Part shown: positions 45,641 through 55,659 of the stretch, in pieces
Layout: every line of letters starts with the position of its first letter
How positions within the stretch are numbered: the stretch's first letter is position 1
Source: Bidens hawaiensis
Lineage: Eukaryota; Streptophyta; Magnoliopsida; Asterales; Asteraceae
Assembly (NCBI GenBank): GCA_021521415.1
Contig: JAIQDT010000061.1
Location: 2,852,001 to 2,916,000 of the forward strand
Length of the DNA: 64,000 nucleotides
Direction: 5' to 3'
Position numbers and translations under genes: made by a program
The notes under the pieces: model-generated
What the model was told of the DNA's origin: nothing
Database searches by the model: none
The model's input: the letters and a program-made list of their open reading frames with translations, nothing else

Positions 45641-46299
45641 GATTCAAAGAAAACCCAGACAAGGTCTGGGCGATCACCTGGATGCCTTCCCCATCATTGT
45701 TAAATGAAGTTCAAATGTTGAATGGTATATTGGTGGCTCTGAATAGATTCTTTGCGAATTATGCAGCCAAGTCGTACCCCTTCGTGTCCACCTTACGTAA
45801 CTGTTTAAAGAAGGCACATTTCAAGTGGACACCGGAGGCAGAAAAGGCCTTTCTAGAAGTTAAGAAATGCCTCATGGAACTCCCAATATTGACTACACCT
45901 CATACGGGAGAACCCTTCACACTATACCTATCCGTGTCTAATATCACTATAGGAGCAGTCTTGTTGACGGATAGAAAAACAATTCAAACGCCAATCTACT
46001 ATGTCAGTAGAACTTTGGCAGATGCTGAAACCTGGTATTCAATGTTGGAGAAGTTAGTGTTTGCGTTAGTGTACACGACACGGAGGTTGAAGAGATACTT
46101 CCAAGGACACCCCATTCACGTACTGACCGTCTATAAATTAAAGAGTGTGTTAGCTAAACCAGAGCTATCGGGGAGATTGGTCAAGTGGGCAATCGAATTG
46201 GGCAAACACTCAATAGAGTATAAGCCTAGACCCGCGATTAAAGGTGAGGTTTTGGCGGACTTTGTTATAGAGGTGCCAACAGAAAAAGTTCAGAAATGC
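45641..46299 (+). pseudogene. Tat RT C-terminus and RNase H
   Basis: Open plus-strand stretch resuming the Tat pol right after the Athila insertion: NPDKVWAITWMPSP (RT thumb/connection), FKWTPEAEKAFLEVKKCL, then RNase H with LYLSVSNITIGAVLL and YYVSRTLADAETWYSMLEKL. The catalytic-Asp position in 'LYLSVSN' is Ser where active elements have Asp, so RNase H is probably dead. It is interrupted at 46299 by a solo Athila LTR. Confidence 0.87.
46295..46299. repeat. Target-site duplication AATGC, left copy
   Basis: AATGC flanks the solo Athila LTR; the right copy is 48062-48066. Confidence 0.92.
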
Positions 46300-48061
46300 T
46301 GATGTGTTGTAAAACACTCGTATTTTCTGCACGTTTTATCTACGTATTATATTATATTTTATATGTTTTAACTCGTTTTAGATAGGTTTTACATAAATTT
46401 ATTAATCTTGTAGGTTTTGGGTAAAAGAAAGGAAGAAACCGGGACTTTTCGAGCATTCTACGAGCCTTTTACCCATACAAGTTCAAGACAAAGCTCAAGG
46501 CCCAACCCGTATGAATCATGGAGGCCCAAGACCATATTATATTATATTATATAAAAAAAATAAAACGCTAATCAGCCAAATATAGCTGCTGATCGGAATC
46601 AATAGCAGCACAACAGCATCAACAGCAGCACAACAACAGCCAACAGCAGCACGACAGCAGCCAACAGTAGCACAATAGCTGCTGATCGGAATTTCCAGCA
46701 AGAAAAAAGAAAGAAAAAGATTTTGTGTGCTTGGGTTTTGATCGTGTGACGGCTAAGGAAGGAAGAACAAGCAAGAATCAAGCCTCGGGATCATTCACCA
46801 CTGTTTTTTACAGTCGAGAGCAGCCCCAGAACACCTCATATCCTTACCTCTTTTTCGTTGTTCATACACTTTTAGTTTCTTGCTTAATTGTTGAATTGTT
46901 TTGCAATTACTTGAGAGATTGAATTGTTTATGATTAGGATTGATTGTTGGACGATTGTTAAGATGGTTGGTATGAGTTTTATGATGATTTTATTGAGTGT
47001 TTGCTGCTGTCCAATTAATATGCTTGGCTAATCTTGTTAGTTCTACCTAGGAATGATGATAATTGTTAGGTTTTGATGAGTTTTATGGATTGTTTGATTA
47101 ATAGACCTTAATTGTTATTGTAAAGTTTGATTTAGAAATGAAATAGGTTGTGTTTAAGGGCTGGAAAATTTGGTGATTCATTGCATAAACCCCGTGTGTC
47201 GGTTGATTAGTTTTGTATTGATTGATCGGTGCATTGTTTGATTCTAGACTTTGTGTTTAGGGTTTGTTTGCGGTAGGTACCACCGTAGGGTTTTGTTGCA
47301 TGATTAATTGGATTAAGTACAGCGGTTAAACACCTTTCTTGAGACCGAGAGGTGATAGGAAGTTAGGGTTGTCTCATTACCATTTGCATGCTAGAATAAG
47401 GATTGCGCGAGAGCGAGGTCGTTTCTTGTCAGGTTTAGGTGTTTGAGCGACTAGTTGATCTATTTTGGTTTAAGTTGAATTGTTCCTCTATCCTTGGTTG
47501 TGTAGTATTCATTGCCATTAGGGTCGAGTGTTGGTGAGACCGAGAGGTGATCTAGCATTAGAACACGTTAGCAATTGTTTCCCGGTTTGGTCGTTTTAGC
47601 CGATTTTGAGTAGTTTAGGCTTGTTGAGTGAGACCGAGTGATCCTTAGTCGTGTCATCTTTAGGGACCGGTGTCTTGAAGTCATCCAATCCATTAGCTTG
47701 TTAGGCCTACAATTTGATTCAGACCTAGGTAGACGTTTTTCTCCATCCGAAGTCAACTCAGTTAGTTTTCCGTTAAGTTTTCTATTTTAGGTAACTTTTG
47801 TCAGTCAGTCTTGTTAGTTCAGTTAAGTATTTAAAAATCAAAAAATCAAAAATCAATATAATATTATTTTAAGGTAGGTCTTGTCTAGGGTTAGTGATCT
47901 TTAGCGTTCCAACGTGTCCACGTGTTCGATACTCGGACTTCCTAAGTCTATACTACTTGCGATCGGTACACTTGCCGGTTGTGTGTGGTTTTAGGATTTT
48001 CGTTTTAATATTAAAGCTTAGTTGTGAGGGTCATTATTATAGGGTTATTAGACACACATCA
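46300..48061 (+). mobile_element. Solo Athila LTR in opposite orientation
   Basis: 1,762 bp running TGATGTGTTGTAAAACAC...TTATTAGACACACATCA, the reverse complement of the Athila LTRs of elements 1 and 2. It is flanked by AATGC/AATGC. With no internal region, this is a solo LTR left by LTR-LTR recombination of a once complete element whose transcriptional strand was the plus strand here. Confidence 0.95.
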
Positions 48062-48066
48062 AATGC

Positions 48067-48592
48067 CTATATGAACAGTAGCCCCTAGTTCCGTCAGAGG
48101 AAAGTTAAAATGGACTTTGTTCACGGACGGAGCAACGAGTGGGAAGGTTCAGTTGCAGGCCTAATGCTAGTCAACCCAGATGGCCAAGAATTCACAAACG
48201 CCAAAAAACTGAATTTCAAAACCACAAAAGAGGAGGCAGAATATGAAGCATTCTTAGCGGGCTTGCGTATTGCAAAGAAGTTCGGTGTTAAGTTCCTTGA
48301 GGTGCGAGTAGATTCAATGCTCATCGCGGGTCAGGTCTCTGGGGCATAAGACACAAAGAACGATGTAATGGCTTCGTATTTAGCCCAAGCCAAAGAACTT
48401 ATACAACAGTTTACTTCCTGTAAGGCGGTCCACATCAAACGAAGTGAAAACCGACCCGCGGATGCTTTAAGCAAACTAGCATCCACCAGTTTCGAGCATC
48501 TGGGACGAGAGTGCAGATTGAGGTCCTCAACAACCCGTCTGTTCCTCAATAGCAAGTCAGGGTTATCCAGATCGGAACAATCTCTAAGATGA
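48067..48592 (+). pseudogene. Tat second (archaeal-type) RNase H
   Basis: Begins, in one frame, with WTLFTDGATSG (first catalytic Asp), then after a frameshift AGLMLVNPDGQEFT, EEAEYEAFLAGLRIAKKFGV and VRVDSMLIAGQV. A stop (TAA) at about 48347 is followed by YLAQAKELIQQFTSC and ENRPADALSKLAS, the C-terminal block of the domain. This extra RNase H, located between the ordinary RNase H and integrase, is a diagnostic trait of Tat-lineage elements. It is broken by one frameshift and at least one stop. Confidence 0.87.
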
Positions 48593-48599
48593 CACCCAT

Positions 48600-49799
48600 C
48601 GTCGAATACTTATCCTCTGCCATTTTACCAGAAGACAAAATAGTTGCCCGAAAAATTCGACACAAGGCGCTATGTTACCAAGTCTAAGACGGGTATTATT
48701 TAGGAAATCCTTCCTCGATCCAGTAATCAGATGTGTAGATGCGGAAGATGTCAACTATGTTATCAGAGAAATCCATGAGGGCATCTACAAATTACACGCA
48801 TGATCGAGGATGGTAGTAGCAAAAATCATGAATGGTGGGTATTACTGGCTAGGCATGCATATGGATGCAGCTAAAGAAATCCGAAAGTGCAGATCTTGCC
48901 AAAGACACGCACCATATGTGCTTAGGCCCAAGAACAAGTTAATCCCAGTCATCTCGTCGTGGCCATTTAAGAAATGCGCTATCGACATTATGGGTTCATT
49001 TTCGGAAGCACGGGGGCGGGTGAAGTTTTTGTTGGTTGCTATCGACCATTTCACCAAATGAGTGGAGGCCAAACCACTGGCACACATCACGGCGACAAAT
49101 ATAAAGAAGTTCTTATGGGAATTTATTATATGTCATTTTGGCCTCCCGCAGACATTGGTTAGCGATAATGGGCCTCCAAGAATGGCTATCCGAATTGCAT
49201 ATTTCTCAAACCTTCACGTCTGTGGCTCATCCACAAGCCAATGGGCAAGTAGAAAGAGCCAATCAAAGTATCAAAGAAGCCATTAAAGCTCGGTTGGGAA
49301 CCAAACGAATGGGATGGGTAGACGAGTTGCTACATGTTCTATGGGCACACATAACTAACAATAAAACAAGCAACTCCAAAACTCCATTCAGCCTAACATA
49401 TGGCACGGAAGCAATGATTCCTGCCGAAATCGGTGTACCATCCGCAAGAATGCTTTTAATCAAAGATAATGAAAAAGAACTTCGGTTGAATCTAGACCTT
49501 TTGGAAGAAAGAAGAGAGTTGGTAGCCATACGTGAGAGTAAATACAAATGCCAACTCCAAAAATACTATGATGCACGCGTCAAGATATGTGAATACAACA
49601 AAGGGGACTACGTGTTCCCTAACAATGAGGCGTCAAACGTTGAGTCCCCGGGAAAATTGGCTCCCACTTGGGAAGGACCATATGAAATTGATGAAGTCTT
49701 GGGAAAAGGCGCATACAAGTTGAAAAAACATGATGGAACGCCAATTCCCAGAACATGGAATGTGGCACAACTAAAACGATACTACCTGTAAGCCTGCGT
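48600..49799 (+). pseudogene. Tat integrase
   Basis: The zinc-binding region is visible as HEGIYKLHA, an in-frame TGA, then GGYYWLGMHMDAAKEIRKC and RSCQRHAP. The catalytic core follows: AIDIMGSFSEARGRVKFLL (first Asp), a TGA replacing the Trp of FTKW, LVSDNG (second Asp) and NGQVERANQSIKEA (Glu), so all three acidic residues remain, although a frameshift lies after SDNG. The C-terminal part (TWEGPYEIDEVLGKGAYKL, WNVAQLKRYY) ends at 49791. It inserts element DNA in active relatives; this copy is inactive. Confidence 0.9.
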
Positions 49800-50156
49800 G
49801 TCTACTCTCGGCCTGTGTGCCTGTTTTGGCATGCGTGCCATTTTGCTAGCTTGCATGCCATATTTTCTTTTCTAAGTTAAAATGTAGCGGGTTATTTGTT
49901 AATACAAGACAAAAGTTCCAAGCCAAATTTTCATGGATGTTAGTTGTACTATTGACCTACGCGTCATTTTATGTTTCCGTATGGATAGGCTTGTGTGCCA
50001 GTTAACATCCTAATCCTATATTTTGGATATATGATGGGTTTAGTTAACACACATTTATATTGTAATAATCAACAAGACAAAATGTAAAACGTGTGTCGTA
50101 TATACATTCAAAAAAGGGATTACAAAAGGAAACAGATTACAACATATAACAAAAAA
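49800..50156. other. Tat spacer between pol and antisense ORFs
   Basis: Non-coding. It contains degenerate repeats of CCTGTGTGCC / GCATGCGTGCCA / GCTTGTGTGCCA at 49793-50000. No promoter or terminator can be assigned. Confidence 0.55.
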
Positions 50157-52555
50157 CTATTTTTCTTCCTGAAGATAATTAAGTTGCTGCTGGACGCCAT
50201 CTGCTGGGGAACCAAAACCTTGAATAGCGTCCCGGATGGGGAAGTGAAGGTTATCAAAAGCTTCCATTTCATCATCATACTTGGCATCCACATCCACAGC
50301 ATGGAGGGAAAAGTCTTCTATAGAACGACCCTCCTCTACAAAGGTTACCCCCTCACGAAACCCTGCCATAAGACCAGAATCACGCAATGTGCGAAAAAGT
50401 CGTGCATGGCGGTCTCCTAAAATGGGTCCTTCATGTACATGGGAGATAACCTGTGATAAGAAACATTGATCAGGGTCCAACATGCAGATTATAGAAAAAT
50501 GATGTTACGAAGGAAACATATACCTTGGGAAGGCCTTCCTTCATCAACCATGCCATGTCATTGGTAGCCTGTTCAGTGCCCACCTTAAGCTTGCCTTGCT
50601 CGCCGATAAGTAGAGAATTATCTCTAATCGAATCCTCAATAAGTTGATCTTTGTCAGCAGATGCGATGCGCAAGGAGCTGATAACTTCCTCCTGGGCAGC
50701 AAGTTGGGCTTCCAGAGTTAACCTCGCATCTTCTGCCTTAGCAAGTTCAGCTTCGCGAGCGAGGGTTTGAGCGCGTGCGGCTTCAAGTGTAGAATTTGTC
50801 GCTGACACGCCTCCTCCCATTCCTTGGCAGCAGATGCTTGGCGCCCCTTCTCAGATTCCAAGGCCTTCACAATGTCCCTCAGCTTCCACTTTACAGTTTT
50901 GGCTTCCAAATGATACCTTTGCTTCTCGGCCTAGAATTCGTGGAGGGCATTATCCTGCACTCCCTAGTTCTTGCCCATATACATCCAGTCCCGGTATGTC
51001 TCCTGAGTCGTGGAGACCAGGTTGGCCATATGATAGATATATGAATTGCCAAGGGACCGCGAGCACACTTGTTTTGAAACTCGCGTTCCGCAGGAGGTAT
51101 GCCTTCATGGAAAATTCAAAACATATTTCCCCAGAGAAAACCTAGAAGCAGGTGTTAACTTCCATTCCGGACAATGACGAACGACAGCCTCCTGCAAAAC
51201 GCGAGCCCTTATATCCTTCTCTAAAGAAGGATAGGGAGGAGCTAGGGATAAAGGTCCGAAAGATTTTCCTGTCTGTTCACCAGATCTTTGGGCAATTGGA
51301 TGTGACACAGGCAAGGACAACGGTATATCTGACACCCGGATAGGAGATTTTGGCAGAACCACCTCATGTGCCTTTCCCTTATCCGCAGTAGAAAGTTTGC
51401 CTGGAACAATTTTGGCGGGAGGGATATCCAAAATAATAATGTTATTGAAAGGCAGAGTCACCGGATCTATTACAAATAGACAATCAGTACCCAGAATACA
51501 GGAGGAAACAGGTGTCTTGACCTTGACCGATAGCGAAGGTGGGTCTTCTTTAGTTTCCTGGGGGAAACAGGTGGAGAAGGATCAGAACCTTGGCCCCCAG
51601 TACCCACCGACCCAAACTTCCTGGAGGGAGTAACTTCTTTCCTCTTGCGACCGAAAGCTTTGTAAGGATACAAGTATCAGAAAACAACCGTGTAAAGGTA
51701 AAGAAAGGATTACCTGTCACGTATAGGCCTTGGGAAACCATAGGTTCTTGGCGCATCTTCTGTGAGAATAAGAGGTTGTCCTTGGTTTTATCAAGAATTA
51801 AGAGATTCTTCTTATCCCGAGCAACGAGATGCATCGTCCATGGCACGTCATCAGCCAAGAAGGCTAGGAGGATTCCTTCAATTGCACAAACGAGTTAACA
51901 TAAGAATCGAACACAATCACTTGAAAAAGATAATAGTATTCTTACTTCCATTCGGCTTCTGAAAGTAAGGCACCTCGTCTGGATAAGGCCATAAACGACT
52001 CATCCCATCTCGCACCAGTGCAGCTTCAGGGATGGGGCGCATTGGCGTGGCAGTGAGGGTCAACAGAGTATACCACCCATATCTCTCCGGACGATCAAAA
52101 AAGGGCAAAGCAAGCAATGGTTGATCCGTTGAGCGCCAACACATGGATAACGAGACTACATCCTCCCGTATCCAGAAGAACATACTGGACCACTGGGGAT
52201 CCAAAACAGGCATATCTGGCGCAATGGGTTGCTTGTCGTATGGTAAGCATATTTACCACCCACCCCTACAATGCATCTTATAAAATACAAAAAACTTTTC
52301 AATCTGAGGAACAATGCCATGCGCTCTACAGCAAAATTCTAAATGGCGCATGCGCATTACAACCAATGCATGTAGCTGAGAGAGATGAAGCATGTTCCCA
52401 GTAATAAGATTACGCAGAAACCTGGTAATCAAAAGTCTAAGATTTCTATAAGTTAAGTATTCTACATACACGACCATTTTCCTCACTGGTAGTCGATTAG
52501 CCGTAGAACCTGCAGCCGGTAATTCCGGTTCCCATTTTGGAGCAATACCATAAGC

Positions 52556-52560
52556 ATTAA
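52556..52560. repeat. Target-site duplication ATTAA, left copy
   Basis: ATTAA directly precedes the solo LTR; the right copy is at 54955-54959. Confidence 0.92.
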
Positions 52561-54954
52561 TGTAACACCCGTAAGTTTTAGTGACAAGGATTCATGCCTT
52601 GTAAAATTTATATCTTTAACCGAGACCCGCCCTGGCATCTTGAGGGGTCTCCGGGTCATTTTTGAAAGTCATATTATATTGACTTTGGAGCAAAATATCA
52701 CAAAATATAGGTTGGAGGGCTGATTATGTAATTACCCCATTTTAAACCCTAAGCCGCCCGCCCCTCCCCCCTATGTCTTTTGCGATCGGCAGCTTGGAGG
52801 AGCTGCCTTCTTGGATTTTGTGCCACTCCAACTCCATTGCAGCCATCCCACGTCTAATTCGAGGTAGGTCCTAGCGTATTAAAACTCTTTTTCACATTAA
52901 TTTATCCTTTTATCTCACTTATTCGTCGTTAAATCTCGTGTTGAAGGCTTACCGGGTGGCTGTCCATTCTAACATTTTCGGGGCTGTTTTCGTTAAGGTT
53001 TGTGCACCAAAATCTTCTTAGGTATGTCTAGTATAACATACTTTATAATCGTGTCCGTTGATGTTCGTTTGATTGGTCAACTAGTTGTAGATTGAAAACT
53101 AGTTTTCGGTTGTCTAGAATAGTGTTTTGTTGCGTTTAACACGAGGGATGAAGTAAGTGATGACCAATTCAGTTCGGATAGCTTTAGTTTAACGTACGGG
53201 CTGTTGGAAAATGATTTTTTTAAGTAATGGGGCTGAATTGGTTGTCGGTTACTCAAATGGGTCAGTACGACACGCATTCGCGTTTATTGATTAGTTGGTG
53301 CGTTGTGCCTGCGAGTTACCGACCCATTTGACTCGTGTAGCGTCGTGTGGACTTATTGGCTGTGAATTTATCATATTGGGTCCACACGGGGCTGAGTTGG
53401 ATGTTAATTGCCTAAACAACTCTTTAACGAGCGTGTAAGTATCACCTAGTGCTTCCGAGGGTAATTTGGGAATTCTTTATTCCTGGCAGTGTCTAAGGGT
53501 CGTGTAGGTAAATGTAAGGCCCCGGGGGCTGTTATGATTGAGTTTTTGGGGTCAAGGCTTTAGGTAACTCGAACCATGTTAGAACGTCTCGTAGGATAAA
53601 CGAGTCGGTACGGTTTGGTTAGTAATCTTTGTGTGCAATCCGGCAGGCTTGTGATTGTGGATTGACTTAGGAATTCTCTAGCTCGTTGTTGACTGTGTGC
53701 CTCGTATCAGGTGAGTTCATGATGCCCCTTTTTAATCTTTTTATGTTTTGGGCTAGCATACACACCGTATTACAATTTTACCCGATTTTACTTGTTACAA
53801 CTATTTGGATGGTATTACATAGCCTCTTTCGTATATGTGGATTTATGAAAATATGTATGATTTATATTTTATGCCTTAGGATATTTTAAACTCATTTATG
53901 GTCTTATATTCCTTAAGGTTTTATATATTATTTATGGTCTAGGCTCGAGGATACTATTAGGCCTAATATTGATTCCTAGATTATCCATTATTTATGGATT
54001 AAATGTGATGATATGGTTTGGTTGAATGTTTGAATTAGATATTTATAAGTGTGTTTGTGAATGTGTATGTGTTGGTAAACTATGACCGGGTCAAATATAT
54101 TACTCGGGGAAGACCCGGGGGAGAGAAGGCCCGTGTTGCAAGTTTATGTCCCGGCGGGTCAAGTATATTACTTGGGGATGACCCGGGGTGAGGAGGCCCG
54201 CCGTTCTGTTAAACCGTGGTCAGGTCAAATATATTACTTGGGAAAGACCCGGGTGAGGAGGCCCGTATCACGTGTTTAGGTATGTTAAACCATGACCGAC
54301 TCAAATATATTACTTGGGGATGACCCGGGGTGAGGAGGCTCGCGTTGCGTGATTTTGGTTTTGTTAAACCGCGACCGGGTCAAATATATTACTTGGGGAA
54401 GACCCGGGGTGAGGAGGCCCGTGTTATGTGTTTGATCAAGAAAAGATACTTATTATTTTATTTATTTATGATTTGATTAAGAAGAGTTATTTATGATTTT
54501 ATTAACTTATGATTTGATCAAGGAAAGTTATATATCTATTTACTTATGATTTTCTCCTACATTTTATATTTATGGAGATAAATTGTTTAAAGGATGTTAC
54601 TTATGAAAAACTTGAACTTATTCAGCTCAAGCTGACTTTGTGTATATGTTAGATTGATTTTCAGGTCGAGGATTGGAGTTTACCGCTTGGACGTGCTGGA
54701 GACTACTCGGACGGTTGAAGGCATATTTCGTCGAAGAAAAATAATGCAAATTGTTTTCTATTAATTTATTACTAAAAGCATTTAAATTTTTGTTTTGGGC
54801 ACTTTTCCTGGTTTTTGGGAATTTTGATGTTTATTATTCCGCTGTTTAATTACTCTGAACTGATTTTATAAGATGAACATGTTTGGTTTAAAATTTTTGA
54901 GAATTTGTGAATATGATTACCAACTGTAGGATTTCCGAGGTTCGGGGTCTTACA
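52561..54954 (+). mobile_element. Solo giant LTR, chromovirus-like family
   Basis: 2,394 bp, TGTAACACCCG...CGGGGTCTTACA, flanked by ATTAA/ATTAA. It is related to the giant LTRs of the 4533-23995 array but opposite in orientation: the 54085-54425 block has TCAAATATATTACTTGGGG units, and 54620-54720 has CAGCTCAAGCTGACTTTG and ATTTTCAGG modules. Its left part (TTGCGATCGGCAGCTTGGAG) is not found in the array LTRs, so it belongs to a sister subfamily. It interrupts antisense ORF copy A. Confidence 0.94.
54085..54425. repeat. Intra-LTR tandem block in the solo LTR
   Basis: Five units of 65-80 bp containing GGTCAAATATATTACTTGGG and GACCCGGGGTGAGGAGGCCC. This is the reverse-strand counterpart of the 4970-5345 block. 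Confidence 0.88.
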
Positions 54955-55050
54955 ATTAACGACGTTCTGGAACTCTCTTTCATCCCATTCAATGGTGACA
55001 TGGTCGATGGTCTGACGTGATGATCGAAAAGACATCATATAATCTGCCAA

Positions 55051-55659
55051 AAATCGATTTGCACGAGCTATGATGATTATTAGAGTTCTGACAAAGAAGA
55101 AGGAATTTCACGAAGATAGTGAGAAAGATAGTGAAGGTTTAATTGATATTCATACTGATCGCAATTAATAAGGTGAACAGTGAATGTAAGCCTCATCCAA
55201 CGATATTTTGACACGTCAGGCGGGAAGATAAACGGTTCAAAATTCAAAATCCCGATAAACAGCTGTCAAAACCTTTAAACCTGTCAAATCCTAGTTCTGT
55301 GTGAAACAACCTTGTCATGTCAGCCACCTAAACGTCAGGCGCATTCCTAGTCACAAATTGATGGATGACAAACTAAATGTTTACAACTGAAACGCTAGAC
55401 ATTTAAGGCAATTCAAGTACAAGAATGAACAGGAAAAAGACAAGTGTTGGTATCCGCGAGCGAAGGCAGTGGATGAAAACAAGTATCCGCGACTAAAGGT
55501 CGTTGATAAACAAAAGGGATGCAAATAGACACCTCTATAAAACATCAGATCAAGGATTATAATAAACACAATGTAATGATAAAAACATAATTTCATTCCA
55601 TTATAAAGCATATTTACAAATACAGGGAAAATAAAGTACAAGTTACATTATTCCCTATT
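55051..55659. other. Spacer between the two antisense ORFs
   Basis: Presumed promoter side of copy A. It includes CGGGAAGATAAACGG and two GTATCCGCGA motifs (55450, 55487) that recall the CCGCGGATTACC motifs near 58680-58830 upstream of copy B. This suggests that the whole ORF-plus-promoter unit was duplicated. No TATA box is convincing. Confidence 0.45.

Larger units (their letters stand above)
50157..55050 (-). pseudogene. Tat antisense ORF, copy A (putative gypsy-type transposase-like), split by solo LTR
   Basis: Read on the minus strand from 55050: an N-terminal TIDHVTIEWDEREFQNVVN is cut by the solo LTR (52561-54954). It resumes with AYGIAPKWEPE, then YVEYLTYRNLRLLITRFLRN and MRMRHLEFCCRAHGIVPQIEKF (about 52250-52530). 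This is the conserved core of the plant 'putative gypsy-type transposase' family (PF04195 by memory of its motif style). MFFWIREDVVSL and TPMRPIPEAALVRDG follow at 51917-52213, then low-complexity and coiled-coil-rich segments (50470-50909, Ala/Glu/Lys-rich) and a C-terminal DFSLHAVDVDAKYDDEMEAF at 50157-50483. Frameshifts and stops separate the pieces, though some breaks could be introns. Antisense extra ORFs 3' of pol are known in Tat elements; their role is not established. Confidence 0.75.
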
